Shown piece after piece: positions 1 through 6,326 of a DNA stretch of 33,478 bases. Numbering within the stretch: position 1 is the first letter of the stretch; every line of letters begins with the position of its first letter. The notes beneath the pieces are model-generated. The model made no database searches and was not told where the DNA came from. It saw nothing but the letters and a program-made list of their open reading frames with translations. Position numbers and translations under genes: made by a program. Origin of the DNA: an uncultured Clostridia bacterium (GTDB lineage: Bacteria; Bacillota; Clostridia; Christensenellales; Pumilibacteraceae); assembly GCA_947175195.1 (NCBI GenBank), contig CAMWLQ010000013.1, positions 1 to 33,478 on the forward strand, in the 5' to 3' direction.

Positions 1-51
1 CCCCCCGTGTTATTATATTTTAAACTATTATTCTTTCGCGGGAGGCAAAAA

Positions 52-627
52 ATGGAAGAAAAACAAAAGAAAATACTCCAATGGGTATTAACGGGCATAA
101 TGGGCGTAGGGCTCGTGCTAATCATCGTAGGAATGTTCTTGGGCTTAGCACATTCCGAGCAACTCAAATTAACGTATAAACTGGTCGGCGACGAAAAATG
201 GAAACTGCACGAATTAATGACTAATGAAATAATCAAACAAGCTCCGGATACTAAAAACATGTTTGACTCGGAATATAGCTATTCATCCACATTTACTGTT
301 ATATCCTTTGCAATAGCAATCGTAGGCACAGTAATGCTTATTTTGAATTCGGTGCTCAAAAACGTATTACATAAAAATATTAAAGTGCTTGGCGTATCCG
401 CCGTACTATTGACGGTTATCGGCGCAGTCATGATTATGGTCGCAGGATATGGATTGGCAAGCAACCTCGGCAAACTCTATTGGTACTATGCCGATCCGGA
501 AAAGAAAGTATTGACTACCGACCCCCAATATTTCTCCGCAGGCGCGGGCATATACTTAGGACTTGTGGGCGGAATACTCCCCGCAGTTGCAGCCGTTGTG
601 TCGGGGATTAAAGCATTTAAAGACTGA
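52..627 (+). CDS. Hypothetical four-TM membrane protein
   Basis: A 191-residue protein of unknown function. The frame is open from a GTG at 7, but the ATG at 52 is preceded by a good ribosome binding site (GGGAGG, about 5 nt upstream), so I start there. Four hydrophobic segments are visible at about residues 10-33, 79-102, 111-137 and 161-188, with short charged linkers and a longer extracytoplasmic or cytoplasmic loop at 35-78. There is no cleavable signal peptide and no motif I recognise. It is probably an integral membrane protein of the cytoplasmic membrane. It appears monocistronic: a strong terminator follows and the next gene is on the other strand. Its promoter lies at or beyond the window edge. 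Confidence 0.75.
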   Translation: MEEKQKKILQWVLTGIMGVGLVLIIVGMFLGLAHSEQLKLTYKLVGDEKWKLHELMTNEIIKQAPDTKNMFDSEYSYSSTFTVISFAIAIVGTVMLILNSVLKNVLHKNIKVLGVSAVLLTVIGAVMIMVAGYGLASNLGKLYWYYADPEKKVLTTDPQYFSAGAGIYLGLVGGILPAVAAVVSGIKAFKD

Positions 628-645
628 TTACAAAGTACACAAAAC

Positions 646-687
646 ACAAAGCGTTCAAGCCAAAAACTTGAACGCTTTGTTATTTAT
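646..687 (+). terminator. Rho-independent terminator of the membrane-protein gene
   Basis: A 14-bp perfect stem (646-659 with 667-680) closes a 7-nt A-rich loop and is followed by a TTATTTATT tract. It lies 19 nt after the stop codon at 627. Confidence 0.85.
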
Positions 688-715
688 TAAGTAATTATAG
701 GCAGTAACCGCACTA

Positions 716-780
716 ACCACCCATCATTTCGACCGAAGTGAGCGCAGCAAACGCAGTGGAGAAATCCAGGCGTCAGCCGC
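716..780. repeat. Dispersed repeat family C, left copy
   Basis: This roughly 65-bp non-coding segment is nearly identical, in reverse complement, to 33326-33385 at the other end of the window. Both share the blocks ATTTCGACCGAAGTGAGCG and GAGAAATCCAGG. It sits between two 3' gene ends. The short reading frames through it are not credible genes. Its GA-ATTTCTC...TCGAAATGA layout resembles family A (GAGATTCCTC...TCGGAATGA), so the two may be distant relatives. Confidence 0.8.
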
Positions 781-803
781 ACAAAATTCCGAATTATTTT
801 GAA

Positions 804-1427
804 TTATCTTATAAAGTTGGTATAAATCTTCTTTTCGGTCTTGGGCTTGGTTATGCCTACGCTCTCGCCTGCTTTTATGCATTTGAGCAACCACGCCATG
901 TTGAGCCCGAGATTGCGCATTGTTTGCAATCCCTCAAGGTCTTGCTTTACCTCGTCGGGCGTTTTGCCGTGTACCATGTTCCAGTACGTGGACGACACCA
1001 CGGGCATTTGCGCTATGGTAAGGTGTTTTGTAAGCGCGTCAAGCGACGCCGTTGTACCCGCGCGCCGCGCCGACACAACAACAGCCGCCGGCTTTTGCGC
1101 AAAGTTACTGCCGCCCGCATAGAACAGCCTGTCCATAATACACAATATACGCCCGTCGGGGTGTGCGTAATATACGGGCGAGCCGAATACAAATCCGTCG
1201 GCGCCTGCGGCTTTATCTATCCACTCGTTGACGTCGTCGTCGGTAAACACGCACTTGCCCTTGCCCGCGCACCCGCCGCAACCTATACAGTCGCGCACAG
1301 GCTTGTTGCCCAGCCAAACGATTTCCGTTTCGATACCCTCGGCATTAAGCGTAGCCGCCACCTCACTGAGCGCGGTAAACGTGCAGCCGTTAGCCCTCGG
1401 ACTCCCGTTAAATAACAATACCTTCAT
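804..1427 (-). CDS. NAD(P)H-dependent flavoprotein with iron-sulfur-type Cys cluster
   Basis: A 207-residue flavodoxin-fold oxidoreductase of the NADPH-dependent FMN reductase / iron-sulfur flavoprotein (Isf) group. The FMN-phosphate loop is GSPRANG (8-14) and a second flavin-contact motif is GSPVYY (82-87). Between them lies a compact cysteine motif C47-x2-C50-x2-C53-x5-C59, which fits the C-x2-C-x2-C-x4-7-C pattern of Isf proteins that bind a 4Fe-4S cluster and pass electrons to FMN. The start at 1427 has a strong GAGGTG ribosome binding site; the frame extends 37 codons further upstream without one. The XRE regulator gene ends 73 bp upstream on the same strand, so the two are probably cotranscribed and the regulator may control this enzyme. 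The substrate cannot be deduced. Confidence 0.85.
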   Translation of the reverse strand: MKVLLFNGSPRANGCTFTALSEVAATLNAEGIETEIVWLGNKPVRDCIGCGGCAGKGKCVFTDDDVNEWIDKAAGADGFVFGSPVYYAHPDGRILCIMDRLFYAGGSNFAQKPAAVVVSARRAGTTASLDALTKHLTIAQMPVVSSTYWNMVHGKTPDEVKQDLEGLQTMRNLGLNMAWLLKCIKAGESVGITKPKTEKKIYTNFIR

Positions 1428-1500
1428 ACTCACCTCACTATATGCTGAATAATAGCACAAAAGCGATGAGTTGTCAATACCATTAATACCTGCAATGTTC

Positions 1501-2190
1501 CTACTTAACCGCCATAAAGACGTCCATATACTCCACACCGTCTATATAGTACGATCGCTCAAAGCAATCTATCAAATTCTTTTCGTCGGGCGGATTGCAG
1601 CCGTTGGCAATCATATACGCCATAAGCGTTTTGTACGCGTTGGGTATAATGCTGAACGGCGCAGCCATAGGGTTTTTAATCGTTATTGCGGCGTACTTGC
1701 ACACGGGGTTTGTCAACACCTCGCAGTCCTTGGGCGGCGTTATCCCGTCCTTGATTATCCACGCCGCAGTGTAGCCGTGCATATGGTAAACGTTTGTTTG
1801 TTCCTGCGACACGAACGGAAAATCCCACCCGACAATGTCCGGCGTTTTGTCGCCCGCTGCCGTCGCCGTATTGCGCATACGCTCAATCGCGTCCGTTTCG
1901 GGATCGCCGCTGATTACCGTATACATGGCGTACTTAAAGCCGTCGATTTTTTGTATGCGCATATCGGAGTAAGACTCGTCGTATGCCGTCATATCCTCGC
2001 GCAGCAGGCTGTCCAGCGACACCGAAAACAGCTTGCAAAGCTCAAGCAGCTTATCAACCTCGGGGTAAACGGCGTCAAGCTCCCATTTGGAAACTGTTTG
2101 GCGCGACACGCCCATTTTTTCGGCAAGCTCCTCTTGCGTCATCTTGTTGTACAGCTTTCTCAAAAACTGTAAGTTTTTTCCCAATGCCAT
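1501..2190 (-). CDS. XRE-family regulator with GyrI-like effector-binding domain
   Basis: A 229-residue one-component transcription regulator. Residues 7-61 are a Cro/CI-type helix-turn-helix (MTQEELAEKMGVSRQTVSKW core). Residues about 77-229 look like a GyrI-like / AraC effector-binding domain, ending in the typical short strand before the C terminus (YMDVFMAVK). This ligand pocket is usually found on AraC or MerR regulators, so pairing with an XRE head is a less usual arrangement. The ATG at 2190 has an AGGAG site about 10 nt upstream and a consensus promoter at 2243-2271. It is the first gene of a probable two-gene operon with the flavoprotein at 804-1427, which suggests ligand-controlled expression of that oxidoreductase. 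The ligand is unknown. Confidence 0.85.
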   Translation of the reverse strand: MALGKNLQFLRKLYNKMTQEELAEKMGVSRQTVSKWELDAVYPEVDKLLELCKLFSVSLDSLLREDMTAYDESYSDMRIQKIDGFKYAMYTVISGDPETDAIERMRNTATAAGDKTPDIVGWDFPFVSQEQTNVYHMHGYTAAWIIKDGITPPKDCEVLTNPVCKYAAITIKNPMAAPFSIIPNAYKTLMAYMIANGCNPPDEKNLIDCFERSYYIDGVEYMDVFMAVK

Positions 2191-2242
2191 AATTATTAAC
2201 TCCTTTATCTACCTGTCGCGCGCTTAGGTGTTTGATAACTGA

Positions 2243-2271
2243 ATTATAGCATTAAATCAAAGCCATTTCAA
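2243..2271 (-). promoter_or_regulatory. Sigma-A promoter of the XRE/flavoprotein operon
   Basis: On the minus strand TTGAAA (2266-2271) is separated by 17 bp from TATAAT (2243-2248). The leader to the ATG at 2190 is about 45 nt. Confidence 0.75.
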
Positions 2272-2327
2272 CCGCACTCCGGTTGCTTTTTAGCCCGTTT
2301 GCGCAACCGTATGTTGCGGCGCTTACT

Positions 2328-3425
2328 CTACTTGTAATATCCGCCCTTGTACGAAAACGGGCGGAATCGGGTTTCGTCGTAAATCGCGCGCGTGTCGGCA
2401 AGATGCGCATACGACTTTTGGTACAGCCTTAGCGCCGTACCGTCAAACGGCAAGCGGTACAAATATTTTGCGTCGGTAGCGGCGCGTTCGTAATCCGTCC
2501 CCGCAAAGTTGCCCACGCATAGGAATATATCAAACCCGTACTTTTTGAAAATATCGTTCTTGGCGTTCTTTGCCTTGTGCTCGCCCGCGGGATAGCACAG
2601 CACCAGCGTTTCCCCTACTATCGGCTCGATATACTTTTGCCACATGGCGCAATCCTTTTCTATCATGTTCGCCGTGCAGCTGTTAAAATATTTGTGGTAA
2701 TAGGTGTGCGAGGCGAATGTGTAGCCGAGCCCTTTAAGCGCGGCAACAAGCTTTTTGCACTCCTCCGTTTCCGCCGCTTGTTTTTCCTCCGACACCTTGC
2801 AGTCGGGTGTGCACCTATAACCTAAAATACCGTTGTAGCCGTTTACGCACAGCGTTGCCCGCGCCCCGTCGCACGAAAAGTCAGGGTGTTGCTCGATAAA
2901 GCTTTCGAGGATTGTAACGTTTTCGCGCTCACGCGACACTTGCGGCTCGGCATTTTTTGTGTAGTCGCAAATATTGCCGTCCGATAAAATAATCTTGTCA
3001 ATACACCCGCGGTTAAACGTGTCGTAGGTCATATCGTCAAACGACATAACAAGCGGCTTTTTGCCACGCGGAACTTTAACATCACCATTTATTGCGCTGT
3101 CGAGCGATACAAGCACGTAATCGTTTTTGTACAGCTCGCCGAGCAGCGCCTTGAACTCCTTTGCCGTCAAGTGATCTTTATCAAAACAATCGCGCACCGA
3201 ATTGTTCGGCGAATACGCCTTTGCAGTATCAAAGATCAACTCGTGCGTAAATATGTGTTCAATCTTGCCGTCGTATTCATCAAGCTCAGCAGTGTCCGCA
3301 ATCGCTTTGCCCGTAAACCCAAAGCTAAAAATAAAACACGCCGCTATTATTACCAAAATCACTGCGACAAAAATCCGTCGTTTAAAAATACAAATCAAAT
3401 TATACATATTTATATCTTGCGCCAT
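2328..3425 (-). CDS. Membrane-anchored polysaccharide deacetylase-like protein
   Basis: A 365-residue protein with a short cytoplasmic N terminus, one TM segment at about 17-37 and a large extracellular domain. The domain carries the NodB/CE4 landmarks in order: SFDD (128-131, motif 1, catalytic and metal Asp), H240-T-Y-Y-H244 (motif 2 metal histidines) and YPAG (278-281, motif 3). CE4 enzymes remove acetyl groups from cell-wall peptidoglycan or other polysaccharides. This one is atypical. About 108 residues, rich in cysteine, lie between motifs 1 and 2, and Cys residues also occur near 80, 141, 153, 185, 193, 205, 209, 223, 250, 259 and 277, which suggests disulfides in an exported domain. 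Start choice is uncertain: neither the ATG at 3425 nor the in-frame ATG six codons later has a clear ribosome binding site. The XRE-SdpI gene lies 58 bp upstream on the same strand. Confidence 0.75.
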   Translation of the reverse strand: MAQDINMYNLICIFKRRIFVAVILVIIAACFIFSFGFTGKAIADTAELDEYDGKIEHIFTHELIFDTAKAYSPNNSVRDCFDKDHLTAKEFKALLGELYKNDYVLVSLDSAINGDVKVPRGKKPLVMSFDDMTYDTFNRGCIDKIILSDGNICDYTKNAEPQVSRERENVTILESFIEQHPDFSCDGARATLCVNGYNGILGYRCTPDCKVSEEKQAAETEECKKLVAALKGLGYTFASHTYYHKYFNSCTANMIEKDCAMWQKYIEPIVGETLVLCYPAGEHKAKNAKNDIFKKYGFDIFLCVGNFAGTDYERAATDAKYLYRLPFDGTALRLYQKSYAHLADTRAIYDETRFRPFSYKGGYYK

Positions 3426-3483
3426 TGCGGGATATAAATATGCTTATATTGAATATGTTCTAAAATATCGTACACTCAACACT

Positions 3484-4323
3484 TTAGCTCTTTACTTTTT
3501 TGGCGTACACTACAACAATCGCCGCCAAGACCAAATATGCCAACAGGCACAAATAAGAATATTCGAATATCACCGACATATTAACTGTAAAAATTACAAC
3601 CGAGCATGCCGAAAACAAATAGCATGCCAATGCGTTTGATTTTTTCCAAACTGTTTTCGATTTGAGCGTTTCCGCCGTTCTTATACCTAAAAAGCAGTTT
3701 TGCTTGTTAATTTTAGGATGCATGGCAACCGACAAACACGCGAATATATCGGCAACCAAACATGTCGTCAAAGACATATCGTCGCTCAAATATTCGTCAT
3801 ACAAAGCGACAATCAAAATGAAATTTGCGATTTGCAACAATATCAATACCAAGTGACAAATATATACGGCTCTTTTATCATTTACCCGTCTTACGGCAAA
3901 AAACACTATTACGTCCACCGCCAAAAATACAGCAACCGTCACAAGATTGATAAAAATTTCGTTGCGGCTACCGTACCTGTCGATTGCGCCATGCGCCCAA
4001 TGCGCAGGGATTGTGGACGGCAAAAACCTCCAAAATATAAGAAACCCAATCATACAAAACGCCGCAACGATAATGTTCATTATAAAAAGGAATAGTGACT
4101 TGTCGGTCGCCTTTGTTTGACTTTCGCCACCGCAGTCGGCTATAAGCTCGTCCGCCGACACGCCGAGTAATTCGCTTATCTTGGATAGCGTTTGCAGGTC
4201 GGGCTGCGTTACGCCCTTTTCCCATTTGGAAACGCACTGTCTGGTAACAAACAATTTTTCGGCTAAATCGTTTTGCGAATAGCCTTTTTCTATTCGGTAT
4301 TTTTTTAGATTATCGCCAAACAT
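3484..4323 (-). CDS. XRE helix-turn-helix fused to a DUF1648/SdpI-type membrane domain
   Basis: A 279-residue membrane-bound transcription regulator. Residues 1-60 are an XRE-type HTH (YSQNDLAEKLFVTRQCVSKW core). Hydrophobic segments lie near 77-99, 123-143, 152-174, about 184-200, 234-253 and 256-273. The loop IPAHW-x-x-G-x-IDRYGS (105-119) matches the DUF1648 signature, and N209-x-x-LGIRTAETLKS...W (209-226) matches the SdpI/YhfL family. In Bacillus, SdpI is the immunity protein that sequesters the separate repressor SdpR when toxin SdpC is bound. Here a DNA-binding head and an SdpI-like sensor occupy one chain, suggesting direct membrane signal-to-DNA control (inference). The ATG at 4323 has GGGAG 6 nt upstream. 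A TTG at 4338 would lie upstream of the predicted transcription start. No toxin gene is seen next to it. Confidence 0.85.
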   Translation of the reverse strand: MFGDNLKKYRIEKGYSQNDLAEKLFVTRQCVSKWEKGVTQPDLQTLSKISELLGVSADELIADCGGESQTKATDKSLFLFIMNIIVAAFCMIGFLIFWRFLPSTIPAHWAHGAIDRYGSRNEIFINLVTVAVFLAVDVIVFFAVRRVNDKRAVYICHLVLILLQIANFILIVALYDEYLSDDMSLTTCLVADIFACLSVAMHPKINKQNCFLGIRTAETLKSKTVWKKSNALACYLFSACSVVIFTVNMSVIFEYSYLCLLAYLVLAAIVVVYAKKVKS

Positions 4324-4341
4324 AACGCACTCCCGCAATAA

Positions 4342-4370
4342 AGTATATCATGATTGCGATTTAATGTAAA
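4342..4370 (-). promoter_or_regulatory. Promoter of the XRE-SdpI fusion gene
   Basis: On the minus strand TTTACA (4365-4370), a 17-bp spacer and TATACT (4342-4347). The predicted transcription start near 4335 rules out the upstream TTG codon at 4338 as start. Confidence 0.7.
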
Positions 4371-4426
4371 TACATATGCTGTAACCGTTTTGTTGCGGGC
4401 GCTTATATCGAGCAACCGATATACAA

Positions 4427-5128
4427 TTAACGCCTTATAAGCTCGGTTTGGAAATACTTTTCTTGGAACTCGGTTTTTTCGAGTATTTCCCCATCGGTCA
4501 ATAATACGCCTTGCGGCGCCACCACCCACTTGTCTTCTTCGTCGTCAAGCCTATGAATTATTGCTACAACCACGCCGTCGAACTCGGATATGGGCTCGTC
4601 CACGCCGAGTATGTACGCGTCTTGCGGCTCTCCGTCCCCACCCATAGCAGTTGGAACAAACCCGTAATTGACGCCGTATACAATATCGTCATGCTCGGGA
4701 TGCGTGGAGCCGAGCGGGCGGTCAACCACAACATGGACAATCTTGCGAAGTGACGTTTTGTCCGGTCTGACGCCGTCGATACGTTGCAATGTACGCCGTT
4801 TGCGCCTATGGCGGTCTTTTATATTTATGCATACTATCACAACTACTACGTACACAAAAAGCGCGGACAGCCCAACCGACAGGCAAATAGTCCCCGTAAT
4901 CTTGTCGCCGGGCATTTTGGGCATAGCAAGCATAATAACACCGAAAATGATTGCAAACCACATGGCTATAAACGCAATAACAATAAATGCCAAAACCAGT
5001 ATGCGGCAAAGCGTTGGCATTTTCAAAAATCGATTCGACCGCTCTAATTCCACACACGGCTTTTCAAAAAGCAACGAACAAATCGGCGTAAAAAATATAT
5101 TTGCAAGTATTTCAATCAATAAATCCAT
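4427..5128 (-). CDS. Membrane-tethered inorganic pyrophosphatase-like protein
   Basis: A 233-residue two-part protein. The N-terminal ~105 residues are a membrane module with hydrophobic stretches at about 40-69 and 78-103, followed by a basic linker (105-115). Residues 129-233 match the short family I pyrophosphatase-like proteins common in Firmicutes: DRPLGSTHPEHDDIVYGVNYG, then DGEPQDAYILGVDEP (D165, E167, D170, equivalent to the DxDPxD metal site with one Asp replaced by Glu), then HRLDDEEDKWVVAP with acidic residues 195-199 and K200. The role is probably phosphoanhydride or pyrophosphate hydrolysis at the cytoplasmic membrane face. The short family normally lacks a membrane part. The frame is open upstream to 5257, but that extension translates repeat DNA. 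The ATG at 5128 has no ribosome binding site and sits 8 nt after a -10-like box, so the mRNA may be leaderless. Confidence 0.7.
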   Translation of the reverse strand: MDLLIEILANIFFTPICSLLFEKPCVELERSNRFLKMPTLCRILVLAFIVIAFIAMWFAIIFGVIMLAMPKMPGDKITGTICLSVGLSALFVYVVVVIVCINIKDRHRRKRRTLQRIDGVRPDKTSLRKIVHVVVDRPLGSTHPEHDDIVYGVNYGFVPTAMGGDGEPQDAYILGVDEPISEFDGVVVAIIHRLDDEEDKWVVAPQGVLLTDGEILEKTEFQEKYFQTELIRR

Positions 5129-5136
5129 ACAGTTAA

Positions 5137-5165
5137 ATACTAACACAAATTCTCTATAAGCGCAA
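5137..5165 (-). promoter_or_regulatory. Weak candidate promoter of the pyrophosphatase-like gene
   Basis: On the minus strand TTGCGC (5160-5165), a 17-bp spacer and TAGTAT (5137-5142). Both boxes are imperfect. Only 8 nt separate the -10 box from the ATG at 5128. Confidence 0.4.
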
Positions 5166-5173
5166 GAGAATAT

Positions 5174-5305
5174 CGGCAACCGGATTGTGCGCGGAAATCG
5201 CGCACGGGCTTTGGGCTTTGCGCAAATGTTGTAATATTGCTTTACATTATACGGCAACTGGATTGCCCGCGAAAACCGCGGGCGGTCTTTGGCGCAAGCG
5301 CCAAG
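5174..5305. repeat. Two tandem hairpin repeat units with covarying stems
   Basis: Unit 1 begins CGGCAACCGGATT (5174-5186) and unit 2 CGGCAACTGGATT (5252-5264). Each is followed directly by a 7-bp perfect stem with a 5-nt loop: GTGCGCG/CGCGCAC (5187-5205) and GCCCGCG/CGCGGGC (5265-5283). The stem sequences differ but pairing is kept, so substitutions are compensatory. Each is followed by a CTTTGG-containing tail, and unit 2 has a further small hairpin (TTGGCG/CGCCAA, about 5289-5304). The lead block of unit 2 is identical to 13 nt of the tRNA-Met gene at 6176-6188. Confidence 0.7.
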
Positions 5306-5417
5306 CGACTAGCGAACCCCCGCAGAAAAATATTTACCATTTATCATAACAAACTGTATCATTAATATTTATCGCTTATATTTACAAACATGACTGCGGG
5401 TGTTTCGCGCAAGCAGT

Positions 5418-5430
5418 TTGCCGCTACCAA
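5418..5430 (+). repeat. 13-nt inverted copy of the tRNA-Met acceptor end
   Basis: TTGCCGCTACCAA here is the exact reverse complement of 6169-6181, i.e. the last acceptor bases plus CCA of the tRNA-Met gene. Together the two copies form inverted repeats around the orphan gene at 5498-6103. Confidence 0.7.
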
Positions 5431-5455
5431 TACAAAAGGCGTCCCGTAGGACGCC
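5431..5455 (-). terminator. Terminator of the orphan gene
   Basis: Read on the minus strand, GGCGTCC-TACG-GGACGCC (5438-5455) is followed by TTTTGTATT. Flanking CTACCAAT (5424-5431) and ATTGGTAG (5456-5463) can extend the stem across a bulge. Confidence 0.8.
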
Positions 5456-5497
5456 ATTGGTAGAGCATAACCAACCTAAAACGAATATTGTAAATCT

Positions 5498-6103
5498 TTA
5501 TTTGCCCGTTCTTAGTGCCAATGTCTTTATATTTGTTTCAAATCTATATATTTCGCATTCAATTTCGTTTATTTTTGCATATGTAACGACATTCTTATTA
5601 TCTGATTCCTTTTCTTTTGTATAGAACATTATTGTATCATTTGTTATATCGCCATATGTGGAAAAGAAAACCAAATCGCTATATTTATGAACATTATGAC
5701 CTGAATATATGAACATTGTATCTTTCATCCAATCAAGTTTATATTGCCCTATCTTTTTCACTTCACATACTTCCATCATGTTGGGTGTCTTATTCTTATA
5801 TAAAAATTCGTTAATGGTGCAATCTATTTTATCAATTTCGCTTTCTTGTTTATGTATAAGAATTTTACCGGCTTGTAAAAACGAAAATAAATAACTTCTA
5901 CTAAATTTTGTATTCTTAATTAAAATATCTAACAATCTACTATTTAATTTTCCCGGACAAAGACGGACCATAAAAAGCGAATGATTTTTCCAATTTCTAT
6001 CTCGTTGTTGCATGGCTTTTAAGCCGATTACAATTTCATCATGAGAAAGGCTCGTGTATCTCTGTAACTCAGTTGCAACATTATCGAAATCAATATTATC
6101 CAT
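5498..6103 (-). CDS. AT-rich orphan protein of unknown function
   Basis: A 201-residue soluble protein that I do not recognise. It has no signal peptide, no TM segment and no catalytic motif I can name. It is rich in Lys, Ile, Asn and Asp, and the codons end mostly in A or T, in sharp contrast to neighbouring genes rich in GC-ending codons. This is a classic sign of recent acquisition. The ATG at 6103 has AGGA about 8 nt upstream. It lies between an elongator tRNA-Met gene and its own terminator, and 13-nt copies of the tRNA 3' end flank it on the left. No integrase, toxin partner or phage gene is adjacent. The N-terminal part (residues about 1-75) looks helical and the C-terminal half beta-rich, but this is only an impression from the sequence. 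Confidence 0.75.
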   Translation of the reverse strand: MDNIDFDNVATELQRYTSLSHDEIVIGLKAMQQRDRNWKNHSLFMVRLCPGKLNSRLLDILIKNTKFSRSYLFSFLQAGKILIHKQESEIDKIDCTINEFLYKNKTPNMMEVCEVKKIGQYKLDWMKDTMFIYSGHNVHKYSDLVFFSTYGDITNDTIMFYTKEKESDNKNVVTYAKINEIECEIYRFETNIKTLALRTGK

Positions 6104-6131
6104 TATGTATTTCCTATAAAAACTATTTTAT

Positions 6132-6169
6132 AACACAACCCGAAACGAATATTCGTTTCGGGTTGTGTT
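6132..6169. repeat. Perfect 38-bp palindrome abutting the tRNA-Met 3' end
   Basis: Two perfectly complementary 19-nt arms (6132-6150 and 6151-6169) meet without a spacer, centred on AATATT. It begins one base after the encoded CCA of the tRNA. On the minus strand it could act as a terminator (followed by TATAAAATAGTTTTTAT), but a uridine tract is lacking immediately after the stem, so a protein-binding or recombination site is also possible. Confidence 0.75.
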
Positions 6170-6246
6170 TGGTAGCGGCAACTGGATTCGAACCAGTGAC
6201 CAATCGGGTATGAACCGAGTACTCTAGCCAGCTGAGCTATGCCGCC
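6170..6246 (-). tRNA. Elongator tRNA-Met (anticodon CAT), CCA encoded
   Basis: A 77-nt cloverleaf on the minus strand. The acceptor stem is GGCGGCA with TGCCGCT, including one G-U at position 1-72, and the discriminator A is followed by a gene-encoded CCA. The anticodon loop is TTCATAC and the T arm contains GGTTCGAATCC. The G-U first pair and overall similarity to Bacillus elongator tRNA-Met favour the elongator form. An initiator or a lysidine-modified tRNA-Ile(CAT) seems less likely but is not excluded. Its promoter is at 6259-6287. Confidence 0.93.
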
Positions 6247-6258
6247 ATAGCAAGATTT

Positions 6259-6287
6259 ATTATATCAAAGATTATTTTATTTGGCAA
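6259..6287 (-). promoter_or_regulatory. Promoter of tRNA-Met
   Basis: On the minus strand TTGCCA (6282-6287), 17-bp spacer, TATAAT (6259-6264). The -10 box ends 12 nt before the tRNA 5' end. Confidence 0.8.
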
Positions 6288-6326
6288 GAGATTTTAACAA
6301 TGTTTTTGCGGATTTTTCTTTTCGTG

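Larger units (their letters stand above)
5129..5497. other. 369-bp gene-free region with hairpin repeats and tRNA-derived pieces
   Basis: No credible coding frame. From high to low coordinate it holds: the terminator of the orphan gene (5431-5455); a 13-nt inverted copy of the tRNA-Met 3' end (5418-5430); a near-perfect inverted repeat (5312-5325 with 5394-5408, GCGAA...CCCGCAG arms) enclosing about 70 bp of very AT-rich DNA; two tandem hairpin repeat units (5174-5305); and a weak promoter for the pyrophosphatase-like gene (5137-5165). The arrangement looks like remnants of a mobile or structured element rather than an ordinary promoter region. Confidence 0.7.

Noticed and set aside
738-1415. 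225-codon plus-strand frame over the left end of the flavoprotein gene
   Set aside because: It begins in repeat C and then runs antisense to the flavoprotein; the minus-strand protein has clear FMN motifs.
2269-2291. Plus-strand terminator-like hairpin (CAACCG/CGGTTG then GCTTTTT)
   Set aside because: No plus-strand gene ends here and it overlaps the minus-strand promoter at 2243-2271; on the minus strand it lacks a T-run.
5129-5257. N-terminal extension of the pyrophosphatase-like gene
   Set aside because: The extra 43 codons translate the tandem hairpin repeat unit and the promoter.
5174-5305. CRISPR-like array
   Set aside because: Only two units, unequal repeats, no spacers of uniform length and no cas genes.
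5498-6103. Toxin or antitoxin role for the orphan gene
   Set aside because: No partner gene, no known toxin fold or motif and unusual length; composition alone does not support it.
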